Positions 1 to 6,760 of a stretch of 8,612 bases of DNA are shown here, piece by piece. Source of the DNA: Bryobacteraceae bacterium (GTDB lineage Bacteria; Acidobacteriota; Terriglobia; Bryobacterales; Bryobacteraceae); the NCBI GenBank assembly GCA_025929455.1, contig JAICMB010000115.1, positions 1-8,612 on the forward strand, given 5' to 3'. The notes under the pieces were generated by a model. It searched no databases. It was given only the letters and a program-made list of their open reading frames with translations, and was not told the DNA's origin. Within the stretch, counting starts at the first letter, position 1. Every line of letters begins with the position of its first letter. The position numbers were made by a program, and so were the translations under genes.

Positions 1-1019
1 AGCGGGAGCACGACGTAGTTCACGCGCGCATCCATAAAGTTTTTGAAGAAGATCTTCTTTGTGCCCTTGGCCTGATGGATGCGTGGATCATTCGGCAGAT
101 TATCGGCAACGGCCTGATATCCATGGCGCAGATCGCCCGCACGATATGGCGAATCGGCCACCTCCATCGGAGAGGGTTGCCCTTTTTTCGATGGCTTGTC
201 CACCGCCTGAAGCGGCAGAGCGTCCTGAATGGCGGGCACGTATTTCTGATAGAGCGCGAGATTGCGGCTCTCGACTTCGTTGCGGATCAGAATCGCCGCC
301 TCGTATGACGTCTTCACGCCCAGCACACCGTCGAGATATGTCTCGTACGGCGCGAAGATCACGTCGATTTTGGGGTTTTTCAGATCGACCCAGGCGAGAT
401 CGCTTTTGTAGTAATCGTCGGTGAGCAGCGCGTCCGCTCGCAGCCGCAGGTATTTCGCGAACGCGCGATCCGTACTCAGCGCCGCGGCCTGGCGCAACAG
501 GTTCGCGGCTCTGTCGAGAAACGGCCGGTATTGATCGTGATACGCGATCGTGCGTAGAGCGCTGCCTCGCTGGCGGATGATCGTGTACGGGCTGTAAATG
601 GCGTCCTTTTGTTCGGGATGCGTCTTCACGTAGGCTTCGATGTTCTCGCGCGTCAGGCCTTTGGGATACAGCGCGCGGCCCGGCGGCATGGGCTCGTTGC
701 CCACGAACGGCGTGTTGCCGTCCACCAGGTCCCAGCGGCAGCCGTTGATAATCAGAAAGCGGCGCAGATCCGGATCGGTAGTGTTTTTCACCAACTCCAG
801 CGCTTCGGGATCGCTTTGCCGCCAATAGACATCGTCGATTTGATACGACGCCTGCACCAGCTTGTCAATCACGCTGCGCTGGCGGGCGTCGACCGATGTG
901 GGATCGAGCGGCATTTTGACGGGCTTCCATTTTGCGAGCCGCTCTTTGAGGTCAGGCGCAATCTCCACGGCCGCTAATGCTAAGCTCAGCGCCGCCGCGA
1001 TTGCAAGCACCCGTTTCAT
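1..1019 (-). CDS. Exported M49 (dipeptidyl-peptidase III-like) family protein, N-terminal part
   Basis: Reads from an ATG at 1019-1017 leftwards through the window edge: 339 complete codons, 3' end missing. Residues 1-17 (MKRVLAIAAALSLALAA) look like a Sec signal peptide with an ALA-type cleavage site. The body matches what I know of bacterial M49 proteins: INGCRWDLVDGNTPFVG (91-107), IYSPYTIIRQRG (141-152), TDDYYKSDLAW (200-210), FAPYETYLDGVLGVKTSYEA (222-241) and, near the edge, NLPNDPRIHQAKGTKK (307-322). Family members are zinc peptidases that release dipeptides from peptide N-termini. The diagnostic zinc motif (HEXXGH) and its downstream Glu lie further along the protein, outside this window, so catalytic competence cannot be judged. 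The upstream Shine-Dalgarno is weak (AGG just before the ATG). It is transcribed divergently from the subtilase gene. Family call fairly sure; substrate unknown. Confidence 0.82.
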   Translation of the reverse strand, partial: MKRVLAIAAALSLALAAVEIAPDLKERLAKWKPVKMPLDPTSVDARQRSVIDKLVQASYQIDDVYWRQSDPEALELVKNTTDPDLRRFLIINGCRWDLVDGNTPFVGNEPMPPGRALYPKGLTRENIEAYVKTHPEQKDAIYSPYTIIRQRGSALRTIAYHDQYRPFLDRAANLLRQAAALSTDRAFAKYLRLRADALLTDDYYKSDLAWVDLKNPKIDVIFAPYETYLDGVLGVKTSYEAAILIRNEVESRNLALYQKYVPAIQDALPLQAVDKPSKKGQPSPMEVADSPYRAGDLRHGYQAVADNLPNDPRIHQAKGTKKIFFKNFMDARVNYVVLP

Positions 1020-1084
1020 AAGCCTATGTTAACTTTCGCATCAGGTGTATCCTTCACCGCTTCTACTCACGTCAGGAAAAAAAG
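1020..1084. promoter_or_regulatory. Divergent intergenic region between two exported peptidase genes
   Basis: These 65 bases separate the start codons of the M49-like gene (minus) and the subtilase gene (plus), so the promoters of both genes should lie here or extend into the coding ends. A clear Shine-Dalgarno AGGA (1074-1077) stands 7 bases before the subtilase ATG. I looked for -35/-10 pairs with 16-18 base spacing and found none I would defend. TATCCT at 1048-1053 is a possible -10 for the plus strand, but it lacks a good -35. Confidence 0.5.
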
Positions 1085-4000
1085 ATGTTTCAACGCACAG
1101 CAGGAGTCCTGCATAAGCTCTCTCTTCTTGTGGTCTTCGCCGGCGCCGCAATGGCGGCAACGCTGCCCTATCTGCCGCGTTATGCCGTGATTCTCGAAGA
1201 CCCGCCCGCGGCCACGTACGCCGCCGTCTCGCAAGGCCGCCCAAGTTTGCAAGTGATGGCGCCACACCGCGAAAGCATCAAGGCCGCGCAGGCCAAACTT
1301 CGCACGCAGATTGAAGCGCGCGGGCTGCGCATCACCGGCACGGTACAGACGGTGTTGAACGCAATCTTCGTCGAGGCTACGCCGCAGCAGGCGCAGGCGC
1401 TGCGCTCGCTGCCCGGAGTGAAAGGCGTCGCGCCGGTGCGGCGGTACCGGCCGCTGTTGAATGCTGCCGTGCAGGTGGTGAACGGGCAGGCCGCATGGGC
1501 CGCGCTGGGCGGTCAGAATAATGCCGGGCTCGGGATGAAGATCGGGATTCTCGATACCGGAATCGAGCCGACCCATCCTGCATTTCAGGACAGTTCCCTG
1601 ACTGTTCCCGCCGGATACCCGAAGTGCGACAACGCGGCGGATTGCGCGTTCACGAATCATAAGATCATCGTGGCGCGCAGCTACGTGCCGCTGCTCGCGG
1701 AAGGATTCGCGCCGCCGGACGCGCCTGCGAACGCAGCGCCGGAAACGTATTCACGGCCGGATGACTACACCGTGCGCGATCACATCGGACATGGCACTGG
1801 CGTCGCATCCATCGCCGCGGGCAATACGAACACCGGGCCAAGCGCGACAATCACCGGCATCGCGCCCAAAGCGCAGATCGGCGTGTATAAGATTTTCGGC
1901 TCACCCGGAATCAACGATTTCAGCAGCGGCGACATTATCGTGCAGGCGCTCGAGGACGCGCTCAACGATGGCATGAACGTGGTGAGTCTTTCTCTCGGCG
2001 CACCCGCGTTGTCCGGTGCGCTCGCCAGCGGCGATGCATGCGGATTGCCCTCGGGACAGAGCTGCGATCCGGAGGCAGCGGCCGCCGAGAACGCTGTAAA
2101 AGCCGGCATGGTCGTTGTATCGGCCGCCGGTAACGAAGGCGCCGACGGTGAGAACCTAACCACCGCAACGCTCAGCACCATCGACTCGCCCGGCAGTGCG
2201 CCCTCCGTTATCTCGGTAGGCGCCAGCGAAAACGCGCACACCTGGGGTTTCGCGGTGCACTTGCAAGGCGGCGATGTGCCCTCCGGCCTGCAATCGATCG
2301 TCTCGGTTTACGGTAACGGTCCCAAACCGCCTTCACCGCTGGTGGCGCCGCTTGTGGATGTCGCGCAACTAGGCAATGACGGGCTGCTCTGCACGTCCAT
2401 TCCAGCTAACTCCATGAACGGCGATATCGCGCTCGTCCAGCGCGGCACCTGTGATTTCTCGGTGAAAGTGCAGAACGCGGAAACGGCCGGCGCGATCGGA
2501 GTGATTTTCATCGACAACGTGAATGAGCCGCTCGATAACATCGCGCCCGATGTGGGGAACGCGACCATCCCTTCGGTCATCGTCGGTATGAGCGACGGTC
2601 AGAGCCTGAAAACGTTCATCGATGCGAATCCCAATCACCGCGTGCAGATTGACACCGTTCCGTTCGCCGTCGCATCCGATCCAAACTCCGTCACGGTCTT
2701 TTCGTCACGCGGTCCTTCGGTAGGAGACGCCCTCGCCAAGCCCGACCTGGTGGCGCCCGGCGATAACATCTACATGGCCGCGGAAACGAACGACAACCAG
2801 GGCGTCATGTACAGCGCCAGCGGCTATATCGTGGAGGGCGGCACGAGCTTCTCTACTCCGCTCACCGCGGGGGCGGCCGCTCTTGCGAAACAGAAATTTC
2901 CGAATATGACCGGCACGCAGGTGAAGTCAGCGTTGGTGAACAACGCCGCGCAGGTGATCACCGATACGAGCGTGCCTGCCAACGTGTTGTCCGTTGGCGC
3001 GGGCCGGCTCGATGCCGGTGCGGCAATGAATGCGATGGTCACGTCGGAGCCGTCGTCCATTTCCTTCGGCGTGCTGAACGGCATTACGCTGCCGGTACAG
3101 AAAAGCATTACGCTAACCAACACCGGGACCAGCGCCGTTAATCTTTTGCTTACGGTGCAGGGGACCGCGCTCAATGCGAGCACCACGCTCGCGCTCAGTC
3201 CCACGAGTGTTTCGCTCGCCCCCGGCCAGGCAACAAGCATCACGGCAACGCTCTCGGGAACTACGCCATCGGCGGGCGCCTACGACGGCAACATTGTCGT
3301 CAACGGCGCCTCGACCGGCATGCACATTCCGTTTCTTTATGTCGTCGGTAACGGCATTGTGAACGATATCGTCGGGCTGGTGGGCGATGGCGACGAGGGC
3401 ACCGTGAACGCCGAGAACGAAGACCCACTGCTTTTCAAAGTGATCGACAAATATGGCGTGCCCGTCGCCAATACGGCAGTGACTTTCCGCGCCGGCCGCA
3501 CGGGCGGACAGATCATCGGCGCCGACTCGACCACGGACGCCAACGGGATTGCCGGCGCGGATGTGAGGCTTGGCGGCAGCGCGGGGACGCAAACGTTTTA
3601 CGGCGATGCGGGCGGGCTCGAAACGTCGTTCACAATTTTTGCGCGACTGAAACCGGTGATAGCGCAAGGCGGAATCGGCAATGCCGGCCTCGGCGCTACC
3701 GGACCGTTCGCGCCGGGCTCGTACATCTCGATTTACGGCGCGGCACTGAGCGATATTACGGATACGAACAGCAACGCGGCATATCTGCCCGTCGCGCTCG
3801 ATGAGGTTTCGGTGAGCTTCGACGTGCCATCCGCGAATCTGAGCGTGCCTGGCCGCATTTCCTATGTCAGCTCGGGACAGGTGAATGTGCTAGTGCCATG
3901 GGAGCTCGCGGGACAGAGTTCGGCGGACATGAAAGTGCGCGTGGGCGAGTCGGTCAGCTCCATGACGACGATTCAGATTGCACCTGTTTCGCCGGCATTC

Positions 4001-4363
4001 TTCGTGAATAGCGGAACCGTTGCAGATGCCATCGATACGAGCGGCGCGCTGATCACGGCGGCGCATCCGGCGGTTCGAGGGCAGACCATCTCGCTATATG
4101 TGAATGGCTTGGGCGCCGTGTCGCAAACGCTCGAAAGCGGTTTCCCGTCACCGTCGAGTCCTCTCGTCATGACGACGACCACGCCGGCGGTGACGATCGC
4201 GGGGCGTCCCGTGCCGGTGTCGTTCAGCGGCTTGGCACCGGGCTACGCGGGCTTATATCAGGTCAACATTTCAGTACCGGTTGGATTGCCGACCGGTTCG
4301 CAGCCCATCACCATTGCAATCGGCGGCGTGACGTCGCAGCAGGCGACGATCCCGATCGGCTAG
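1085..4363 (+). CDS. Secreted subtilisin-family (S8) serine protease with PA, Ig-like and Solibacter-type C-terminal domains
   Basis: 1092 residues, complete; ATG preceded by AGGA with a 7-base gap. Residues 1-24 form a signal peptide ending A-M-A. Residues ~33-122 resemble an I9-type prodomain/chaperone. The S8 triad is visible: Asp157 in GILDTGI, His236 in DHIGHGTGVAS, Ser588 in GGTSFSTP, with oxyanion Asn350 in SAAGNEG. A PA (protease-associated) domain is inserted at ~405-525, with DIALVQRGTCDFSVKVQNA (447-465) its clearest part. Residues ~655-755 look like an Fn3/Ig sheet ending the protease core, and ~757-853 like a bacterial Ig (Big_1-type) module with TTDANGIAGADVRL. The region from ~858 to the end (GIGNAGLGATGPFAPGSYIS onward; SSGQVNVLVPWELAGQ at 929-944) matches the Solibacter-type C-terminal domain. 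Its only six cysteines come as three close pairs (181/187, 319/327, 436/456), as expected of disulfides in an exported enzyme. No C-terminal membrane anchor or LPXTG is visible. It probably degrades proteins outside the cytoplasm; target unknown. Confidence 0.95.
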   Translation: MFQRTAGVLHKLSLLVVFAGAAMAATLPYLPRYAVILEDPPAATYAAVSQGRPSLQVMAPHRESIKAAQAKLRTQIEARGLRITGTVQTVLNAIFVEATPQQAQALRSLPGVKGVAPVRRYRPLLNAAVQVVNGQAAWAALGGQNNAGLGMKIGILDTGIEPTHPAFQDSSLTVPAGYPKCDNAADCAFTNHKIIVARSYVPLLAEGFAPPDAPANAAPETYSRPDDYTVRDHIGHGTGVASIAAGNTNTGPSATITGIAPKAQIGVYKIFGSPGINDFSSGDIIVQALEDALNDGMNVVSLSLGAPALSGALASGDACGLPSGQSCDPEAAAAENAVKAGMVVVSAAGNEGADGENLTTATLSTIDSPGSAPSVISVGASENAHTWGFAVHLQGGDVPSGLQSIVSVYGNGPKPPSPLVAPLVDVAQLGNDGLLCTSIPANSMNGDIALVQRGTCDFSVKVQNAETAGAIGVIFIDNVNEPLDNIAPDVGNATIPSVIVGMSDGQSLKTFIDANPNHRVQIDTVPFAVASDPNSVTVFSSRGPSVGDALAKPDLVAPGDNIYMAAETNDNQGVMYSASGYIVEGGTSFSTPLTAGAAALAKQKFPNMTGTQVKSALVNNAAQVITDTSVPANVLSVGAGRLDAGAAMNAMVTSEPSSISFGVLNGITLPVQKSITLTNTGTSAVNLLLTVQGTALNASTTLALSPTSVSLAPGQATSITATLSGTTPSAGAYDGNIVVNGASTGMHIPFLYVVGNGIVNDIVGLVGDGDEGTVNAENEDPLLFKVIDKYGVPVANTAVTFRAGRTGGQIIGADSTTDANGIAGADVRLGGSAGTQTFYGDAGGLETSFTIFARLKPVIAQGGIGNAGLGATGPFAPGSYISIYGAALSDITDTNSNAAYLPVALDEVSVSFDVPSANLSVPGRISYVSSGQVNVLVPWELAGQSSADMKVRVGESVSSMTTIQIAPVSPAFFVNSGTVADAIDTSGALITAAHPAVRGQTISLYVNGLGAVSQTLESGFPSPSSPLVMTTTTPAVTIAGRPVPVSFSGLAPGYAGLYQVNISVPVGLPTGSQPITIAIGGVTSQQATIPIG

Positions 4364-4418
4364 CGTCATGAGGCAGAAGTTCGTGGAGTAAGTGAGTATT
4401 ACCCTGTCATAATCTTCG

Positions 4419-4653
4419 CTGCGCGCGCAGATTCTGCCGTGGGGCAGGCGTCCACGCCGGGGTACCGTCTGGGTCGGGGTCTCCAGACCCGCTTCGTCCG
4501 CTACAGGAAGCGGTCTGGAGTCGCCAACCGTAAAGCTGGGCATGAGCTATAAGGAGCTGGCTCTCGCGAGCACCCGGGGCATGCCGGGCCGCCATTGTGC
4601 GGCGGCGGACGAGGCCGATTGAAAATCGGCCGCAGGTTAAAAACCTGCCCCAC
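4419..4653. repeat. Cluster of consecutive short palindromes, bounded by a 10-bp inverted repeat
   Basis: This fills most of the 310-base gap between the subtilase and prmA. Units seen directly: 12-bp palindrome CTGCGCGCGCAG (4419-4430); CTGCC/GGCAG, loop 4 (4434-4447); GGCGT-CC-ACGCC (4447-4458); GGGTCT-CC-AGACCC (4477-4490); a larger stem pairing 4481-4495 with 4507-4520, one bulged base, 11-base loop; GCCGCC/GGCGGC, loop 7 (4588-4606); GGCCGATT-GAA-AATCGGCC (4613-4631); GCAGGTT-AAA-AACCTGC (4632-4648). Outer ends GTGGGGCAGG (4439-4448) and CCTGCCCCAC (4644-4653) are perfect inverted repeats. No open reading frame here is credible. The pattern resembles REP/BIME-like or MITE-like intergenic elements. 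The stems lack a following T-run, so simple Rho-independent termination is not supported. Confidence 0.75.
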
Positions 4654-4660
4654 AGTTTAC

Positions 4661-4664
4661 GGAG
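4661..4664 (+). promoter_or_regulatory. Shine-Dalgarno that decides the prmA start
   Basis: GGAG at 4661-4664 lies 9 bases before GTG 4674 but only 3 bases before an in-frame TTG at 4668. The TTG gap is too short for initiation, and starting at GTG gives an N-terminus ([16 protein letters not shown]) of the usual PrmA type. GTG 4674 is therefore the preferred start. Confidence 0.6.
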
Positions 4665-4673
4665 CGATTGCCC

Positions 4674-5438
4674 GTGTTTTCTATATTCCTCGCATGTTCG
4701 CCGCAATCGGCGGACATGCTGACTGCTGACCTATTTGAGGCCGGCACCACCGGCATTGCCGAGGAACCCGGCGGGCTGCGCGCGTTTTTTGATGATGCCG
4801 CAGACCGTGCCGGGCTCGACGCGCGCTTCACGCGGTACGCGCCGCGATTTCGCGAAGAGCCCGCGCGGGACTGGGTGCGCGAGACACAGGAGGCGTGGCC
4901 GCCGCTGCTGGTCGGCAACCGGTTCTATCTGACTCCGCCATGGGACAGCCGGCCCACGCCCCCGTGCCGGCTACGTCTCGAAATAAATCCCGGTATGGCC
5001 TGCGGCACCGGCTACCATCCGTGCACTCAGATGTGTCTCGAAGGGCTGGAGCGTTATCTCGATCCCGGCGACACCGTGCTCGATGTTGGCGCGGGCTCCG
5101 GCATTCTCTCCAAAGCGGCCGCGCTGCTTGGCGCCGCGCGCGTGTATGCCTGCGACATCGATACCGGTGCGGTCCGCATCGCGCGCGCGGAAACGCCCGC
5201 TCTATTCTTCGCGGGATCGGCCGACGCCGTGCGCAGTGGCACCGCGTCGATCATCGTCGCCAATATCAGCAGCGCCGCCGTGGAGGAACTGCACCCCGAG
5301 TTCATGCGTGTGCTGCGGCCAGACGGCACGCTCATCGTGTCCGGCTTCGAAGAATGGGACTCGCCAGAAGGCTACGAGGCGTGCGAAGTCATTCGCCGCG
5401 ATGGCTGGATGTGCCTTGTGATAAAGCTGGCGTTATGA
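4674..5438 (+). CDS. prmA: PrmA-type ribosomal protein L11 methyltransferase
   Basis: 254 residues from a GTG start. PrmA transfers methyl groups from S-adenosylmethionine to amino groups of ribosomal protein L11 in the cytoplasm. The N-terminal part (about 1-60) resembles the L11-recognition domain; the Rossmann methyltransferase domain follows. Key motifs: [13 protein letters not shown] (104-116), the family's NPG-x-A-x-GTG-x-H signature; [15 protein letters not shown] (135-149), SAM-binding motif I; ACDID (159-163), acidic strand-2 end; and IIVANI (193-198) in place of the catalytic-loop N-[PI]. The length matches the shorter PrmA forms. Cys110 and Cys117 stand where Phe and Thr are common in the signature. 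It overlaps the next gene by 4 bases (ATGA), implying one transcript and coupled translation. The distinction from a generic PrmA-like protein methyltransferase cannot be settled from sequence alone, but the signature is strong. Confidence 0.88.
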   Translation: MFSIFLACSPQSADMLTADLFEAGTTGIAEEPGGLRAFFDDAADRAGLDARFTRYAPRFREEPARDWVRETQEAWPPLLVGNRFYLTPPWDSRPTPPCRLRLEINPGMACGTGYHPCTQMCLEGLERYLDPGDTVLDVGAGSGILSKAAALLGAARVYACDIDTGAVRIARAETPALFFAGSADAVRSGTASIIVANISSAAVEELHPEFMRVLRPDGTLIVSGFEEWDSPEGYEACEVIRRDGWMCLVIKLAL

Positions 5439-6433
5439 AGGCTTTTGTTCTGGAGCATCCAGCGCCCGTCGACAGTAGTCCGCTGCACCTGATGGACGTA
5501 CCGCGTCCGGAGCCTGGCCCCGGACAGATTGTGATCCGGGTGCGCGCCTGCGGCATCTGCCGCACCGACCTGCACGTAGTTGAAGGCGAGTTACCGACCC
5601 GCAAGATGCCGGTGATTCCCGGCCACCAGATCGTGGGCACTGTGGAATGGTGCGGCGAGGGCGCGAGGCGCTTCGTGCCCGGCGCCCGCGTCGGCGTGGC
5701 CTGGCTGCATCGCACCGACGGTGTGTGCGAGTTCTGCCGCTCCGGACGCGAGAACCTTTGCGATAACCCTGACTTCACCGGATACACCGTCGATGGAGGC
5801 TACGCGGAGTACGTGGCCGCGCCCGAGCAGTTCGTCTACGAGCTGCCGCCGGGCTTTTCCGATCTGCATGCCGCGCCGCTACTGTGCGCGGGGATTATCG
5901 GTTTCCGGTGTCTGCGCATGGCATCGGTTTCGCGCGGCGCGCGCCTGGGATTTTACGGATTCGGCGCCGCCGCGCATGTCGCGATTCAGGTGGCGCGGCA
6001 CTGGGGTATCGAAGTGTACGCGTTCAGCCGCGACGAGAAGCACCGCAGCCTGGCGGCCGACCTCGGGGCGGTGTGGTTCGGCGGATCGTTCGATGAGCCG
6101 CCGCAGAAGCTCGACGCCGCCATCATCTTCGCGCCCGCCGGCGAGCTTGTGCCCGCGGCGCTGAAGGTGTTGAAGAAGGGCGGAACGGTGGTGCTGGGCG
6201 GCATTCACATGTCGCCCATTCCGCAGATGGACTATGGCCTGCTGTACGGCGAGCGTGTGGTGCGCAGCGTCGCCAATAATACGCGCCAGGACGGTGAGGA
6301 TTTCCTGCGGGTTGCGGCGGAAATTCCGGTGCACACGGAAACGATCCTGTTCCCGCTAGAGCAGGCGAACGCGGCGCTACAGTCGCTCAAGCACGATCAG
6401 ATCCGCGGCGCGGCGGTGCTGCAGATCGGGTAA
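5435..6433 (+). CDS. Zinc-binding alcohol dehydrogenase family protein (MDR superfamily)
   Basis: 332 residues from ATG 5435, which overlaps the prmA stop as ATGA. The reading frame stays open upstream to 4895, but that part is only the shadow of prmA. Medium-chain dehydrogenases oxidise alcohols or reduce carbonyls with NAD(P). The GroES-like domain shows [10 protein letters not shown] (38-47; Cys42 and His64 of IPGHQIVG as likely catalytic-zinc ligands) and Cys151 (PLLCAGI) as the probable third. The nucleotide fold is at 171-187 with GFGAAA rather than the usual GxGxxG. The lobe that normally holds a structural zinc has Asp95-x2-Cys98-x2-Cys101-x7-Cys109, so the first of four cysteines is replaced by Asp. 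[23 protein letters not shown] (about 104-126) resembles the group labelled zinc-binding alcohol dehydrogenase family 2 (TIGR02822-like). No strong ribosome site of its own is visible, consistent with translational coupling. Substrate unknown. Confidence 0.9.
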   Translation: MKAFVLEHPAPVDSSPLHLMDVPRPEPGPGQIVIRVRACGICRTDLHVVEGELPTRKMPVIPGHQIVGTVEWCGEGARRFVPGARVGVAWLHRTDGVCEFCRSGRENLCDNPDFTGYTVDGGYAEYVAAPEQFVYELPPGFSDLHAAPLLCAGIIGFRCLRMASVSRGARLGFYGFGAAAHVAIQVARHWGIEVYAFSRDEKHRSLAADLGAVWFGGSFDEPPQKLDAAIIFAPAGELVPAALKVLKKGGTVVLGGIHMSPIPQMDYGLLYGERVVRSVANNTRQDGEDFLRVAAEIPVHTETILFPLEQANAALQSLKHDQIRGAAVLQIG

Positions 6434-6439
6434 TCTCTT

Positions 6440-6552
6440 GCGGCCGCGGGCAGGGTCGAAAACCCGCTGAGCGATCGTGTGTCGGCGCGCGAGGCGGGTC
6501 TGGAGACCCGCGGCAGGCACTGAGGGGCAGCCAGCAAGACTGGCCGCCCCAC
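6440..6552. repeat. Second palindrome cluster, related to the one at 4419-4653
   Basis: It begins 6 bases after the adh stop. Units: GCGGCCGC (6440-6447); GC[A]GGGT-CGAAA-ACCCGC (6450-6467, one bulged A); GCGGGTCT-GG-AGACCCGC (6494-6511), a perfect 8-bp stem; and an 11-bp stem with one mismatch pairing 6524-6534 with 6540-6550, loop CAAGA. Shared with the first cluster are the core GGGTCTGGAGACCC (complement of 4477-4490), the CGGCCGC block next to a GCAGG-xxx-CC-GC stem, and an end in GCCCCAC (first cluster 4647-4653, here 6546-6552). The modules appear in a different order, so the two are not simple copies. Confidence 0.65.
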
Positions 6553-6685
6553 TGGCATCGCGCTACGTGGCCGCCCGCGCGAGTCAACGTCGTCGCGGCT
6601 ACTTATGGACGAAATTACCCTCTCTTTCGCCATATCACAGCGGCTTTTTGCGAAACTTATTACGCCAATAGAGAGTCGGATGAAC

Positions 6686-6706
6686 ACTCGTAAAATGCAA
6701 ACGAGT
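6686..6706. promoter_or_regulatory. Inverted repeat, possible operator
   Basis: ACTCGT and ACGAGT are perfect 6-base inverted half-sites separated by 9 A-rich bases (AAAATGCAA). The dyad sits 54 bases before the ATG of the propeller gene, where a dimeric regulator could bind. A 6-bp dyad can occur by chance in a few hundred bases, so the call is tentative. Confidence 0.25.
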
Positions 6707-6748
6707 CCCGGTTGAAAGAAATCGGACCAATTAAACGGGAATTAACGG

Positions 6749-6754
6749 AAGGAG
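6749..6754 (+). promoter_or_regulatory. Strong Shine-Dalgarno for the propeller gene
   Basis: AAGGAG with a 6-base gap to ATG 6761. It is the best ribosome binding site in the window and fixes the start upstream of the signal peptide, rather than at the internal Met codons near residues 25-30. Confidence 0.75.
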
Positions 6755-6760
6755 TGTTTC

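Larger units (their letters stand above)
6553..6760. other. AT-richer leader upstream of the propeller gene
   Basis: Just over 200 bases without a credible gene. The base composition shifts toward A+T from about 6600. It contains a 6-bp dyad (ACTCGT 6686-6691, ACGAGT 6701-6706) and an imperfect direct repeat AATTAAACGG (6729-6738) / AATTAACGG (6740-6748) just before the ribosome site. TTGAAA (6712-6717) and TAAAAT (6691-6696) resemble promoter hexamers but do not pair at a normal spacing. A promoter for the downstream gene probably lies here, but I cannot place it. Confidence 0.4.

Noticed and set aside
100..825. Minus-strand 241-codon open frame
   Set aside because: It lies in a different frame of the M49-like gene, is rich in Arg/Ser, and shows no family resemblance, whereas the overlapping frame has clear M49 motifs.
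1067..1660. Minus-strand 197-codon open frame opposite the subtilase prodomain
   Set aside because: Shadow of a well-supported gene; Arg/His-rich composition and no recognisable domain.
4613..4648. Pair of Rho-independent terminators
   Set aside because: Stems are good but loops are 3 bases and no T-run follows on either strand; the modular layout shared with 6440-6552 favours a repeat element.
4419..4653. CRISPR array or tRNA cluster
   Set aside because: The palindromic units are not identical direct repeats with regular spacers, and no tRNA cloverleaf or T-loop consensus is present.
4668..4670. TTG as the prmA start
   Set aside because: Only 3 bases from the GGAG ribosome site; GTG 4674 has better spacing and fits the family N-terminus.
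4407..4706. Minus-strand open frames through the palindrome cluster
   Set aside because: They run through inverted repeats and into prmA with no plausible start context; composition looks like translated repeat sequence.
4895..5434. Upstream extension of the dehydrogenase reading frame
   Set aside because: The first 180 codons are arginine-rich and overlap prmA in another frame. The family N-terminus ([11 protein letters not shown]) begins exactly at ATG 5435.
6477..6671. Small plus-strand open frame of 64 codons
   Set aside because: It spans the second palindrome cluster, is Arg-rich, and has no ribosome site or recognisable motif.
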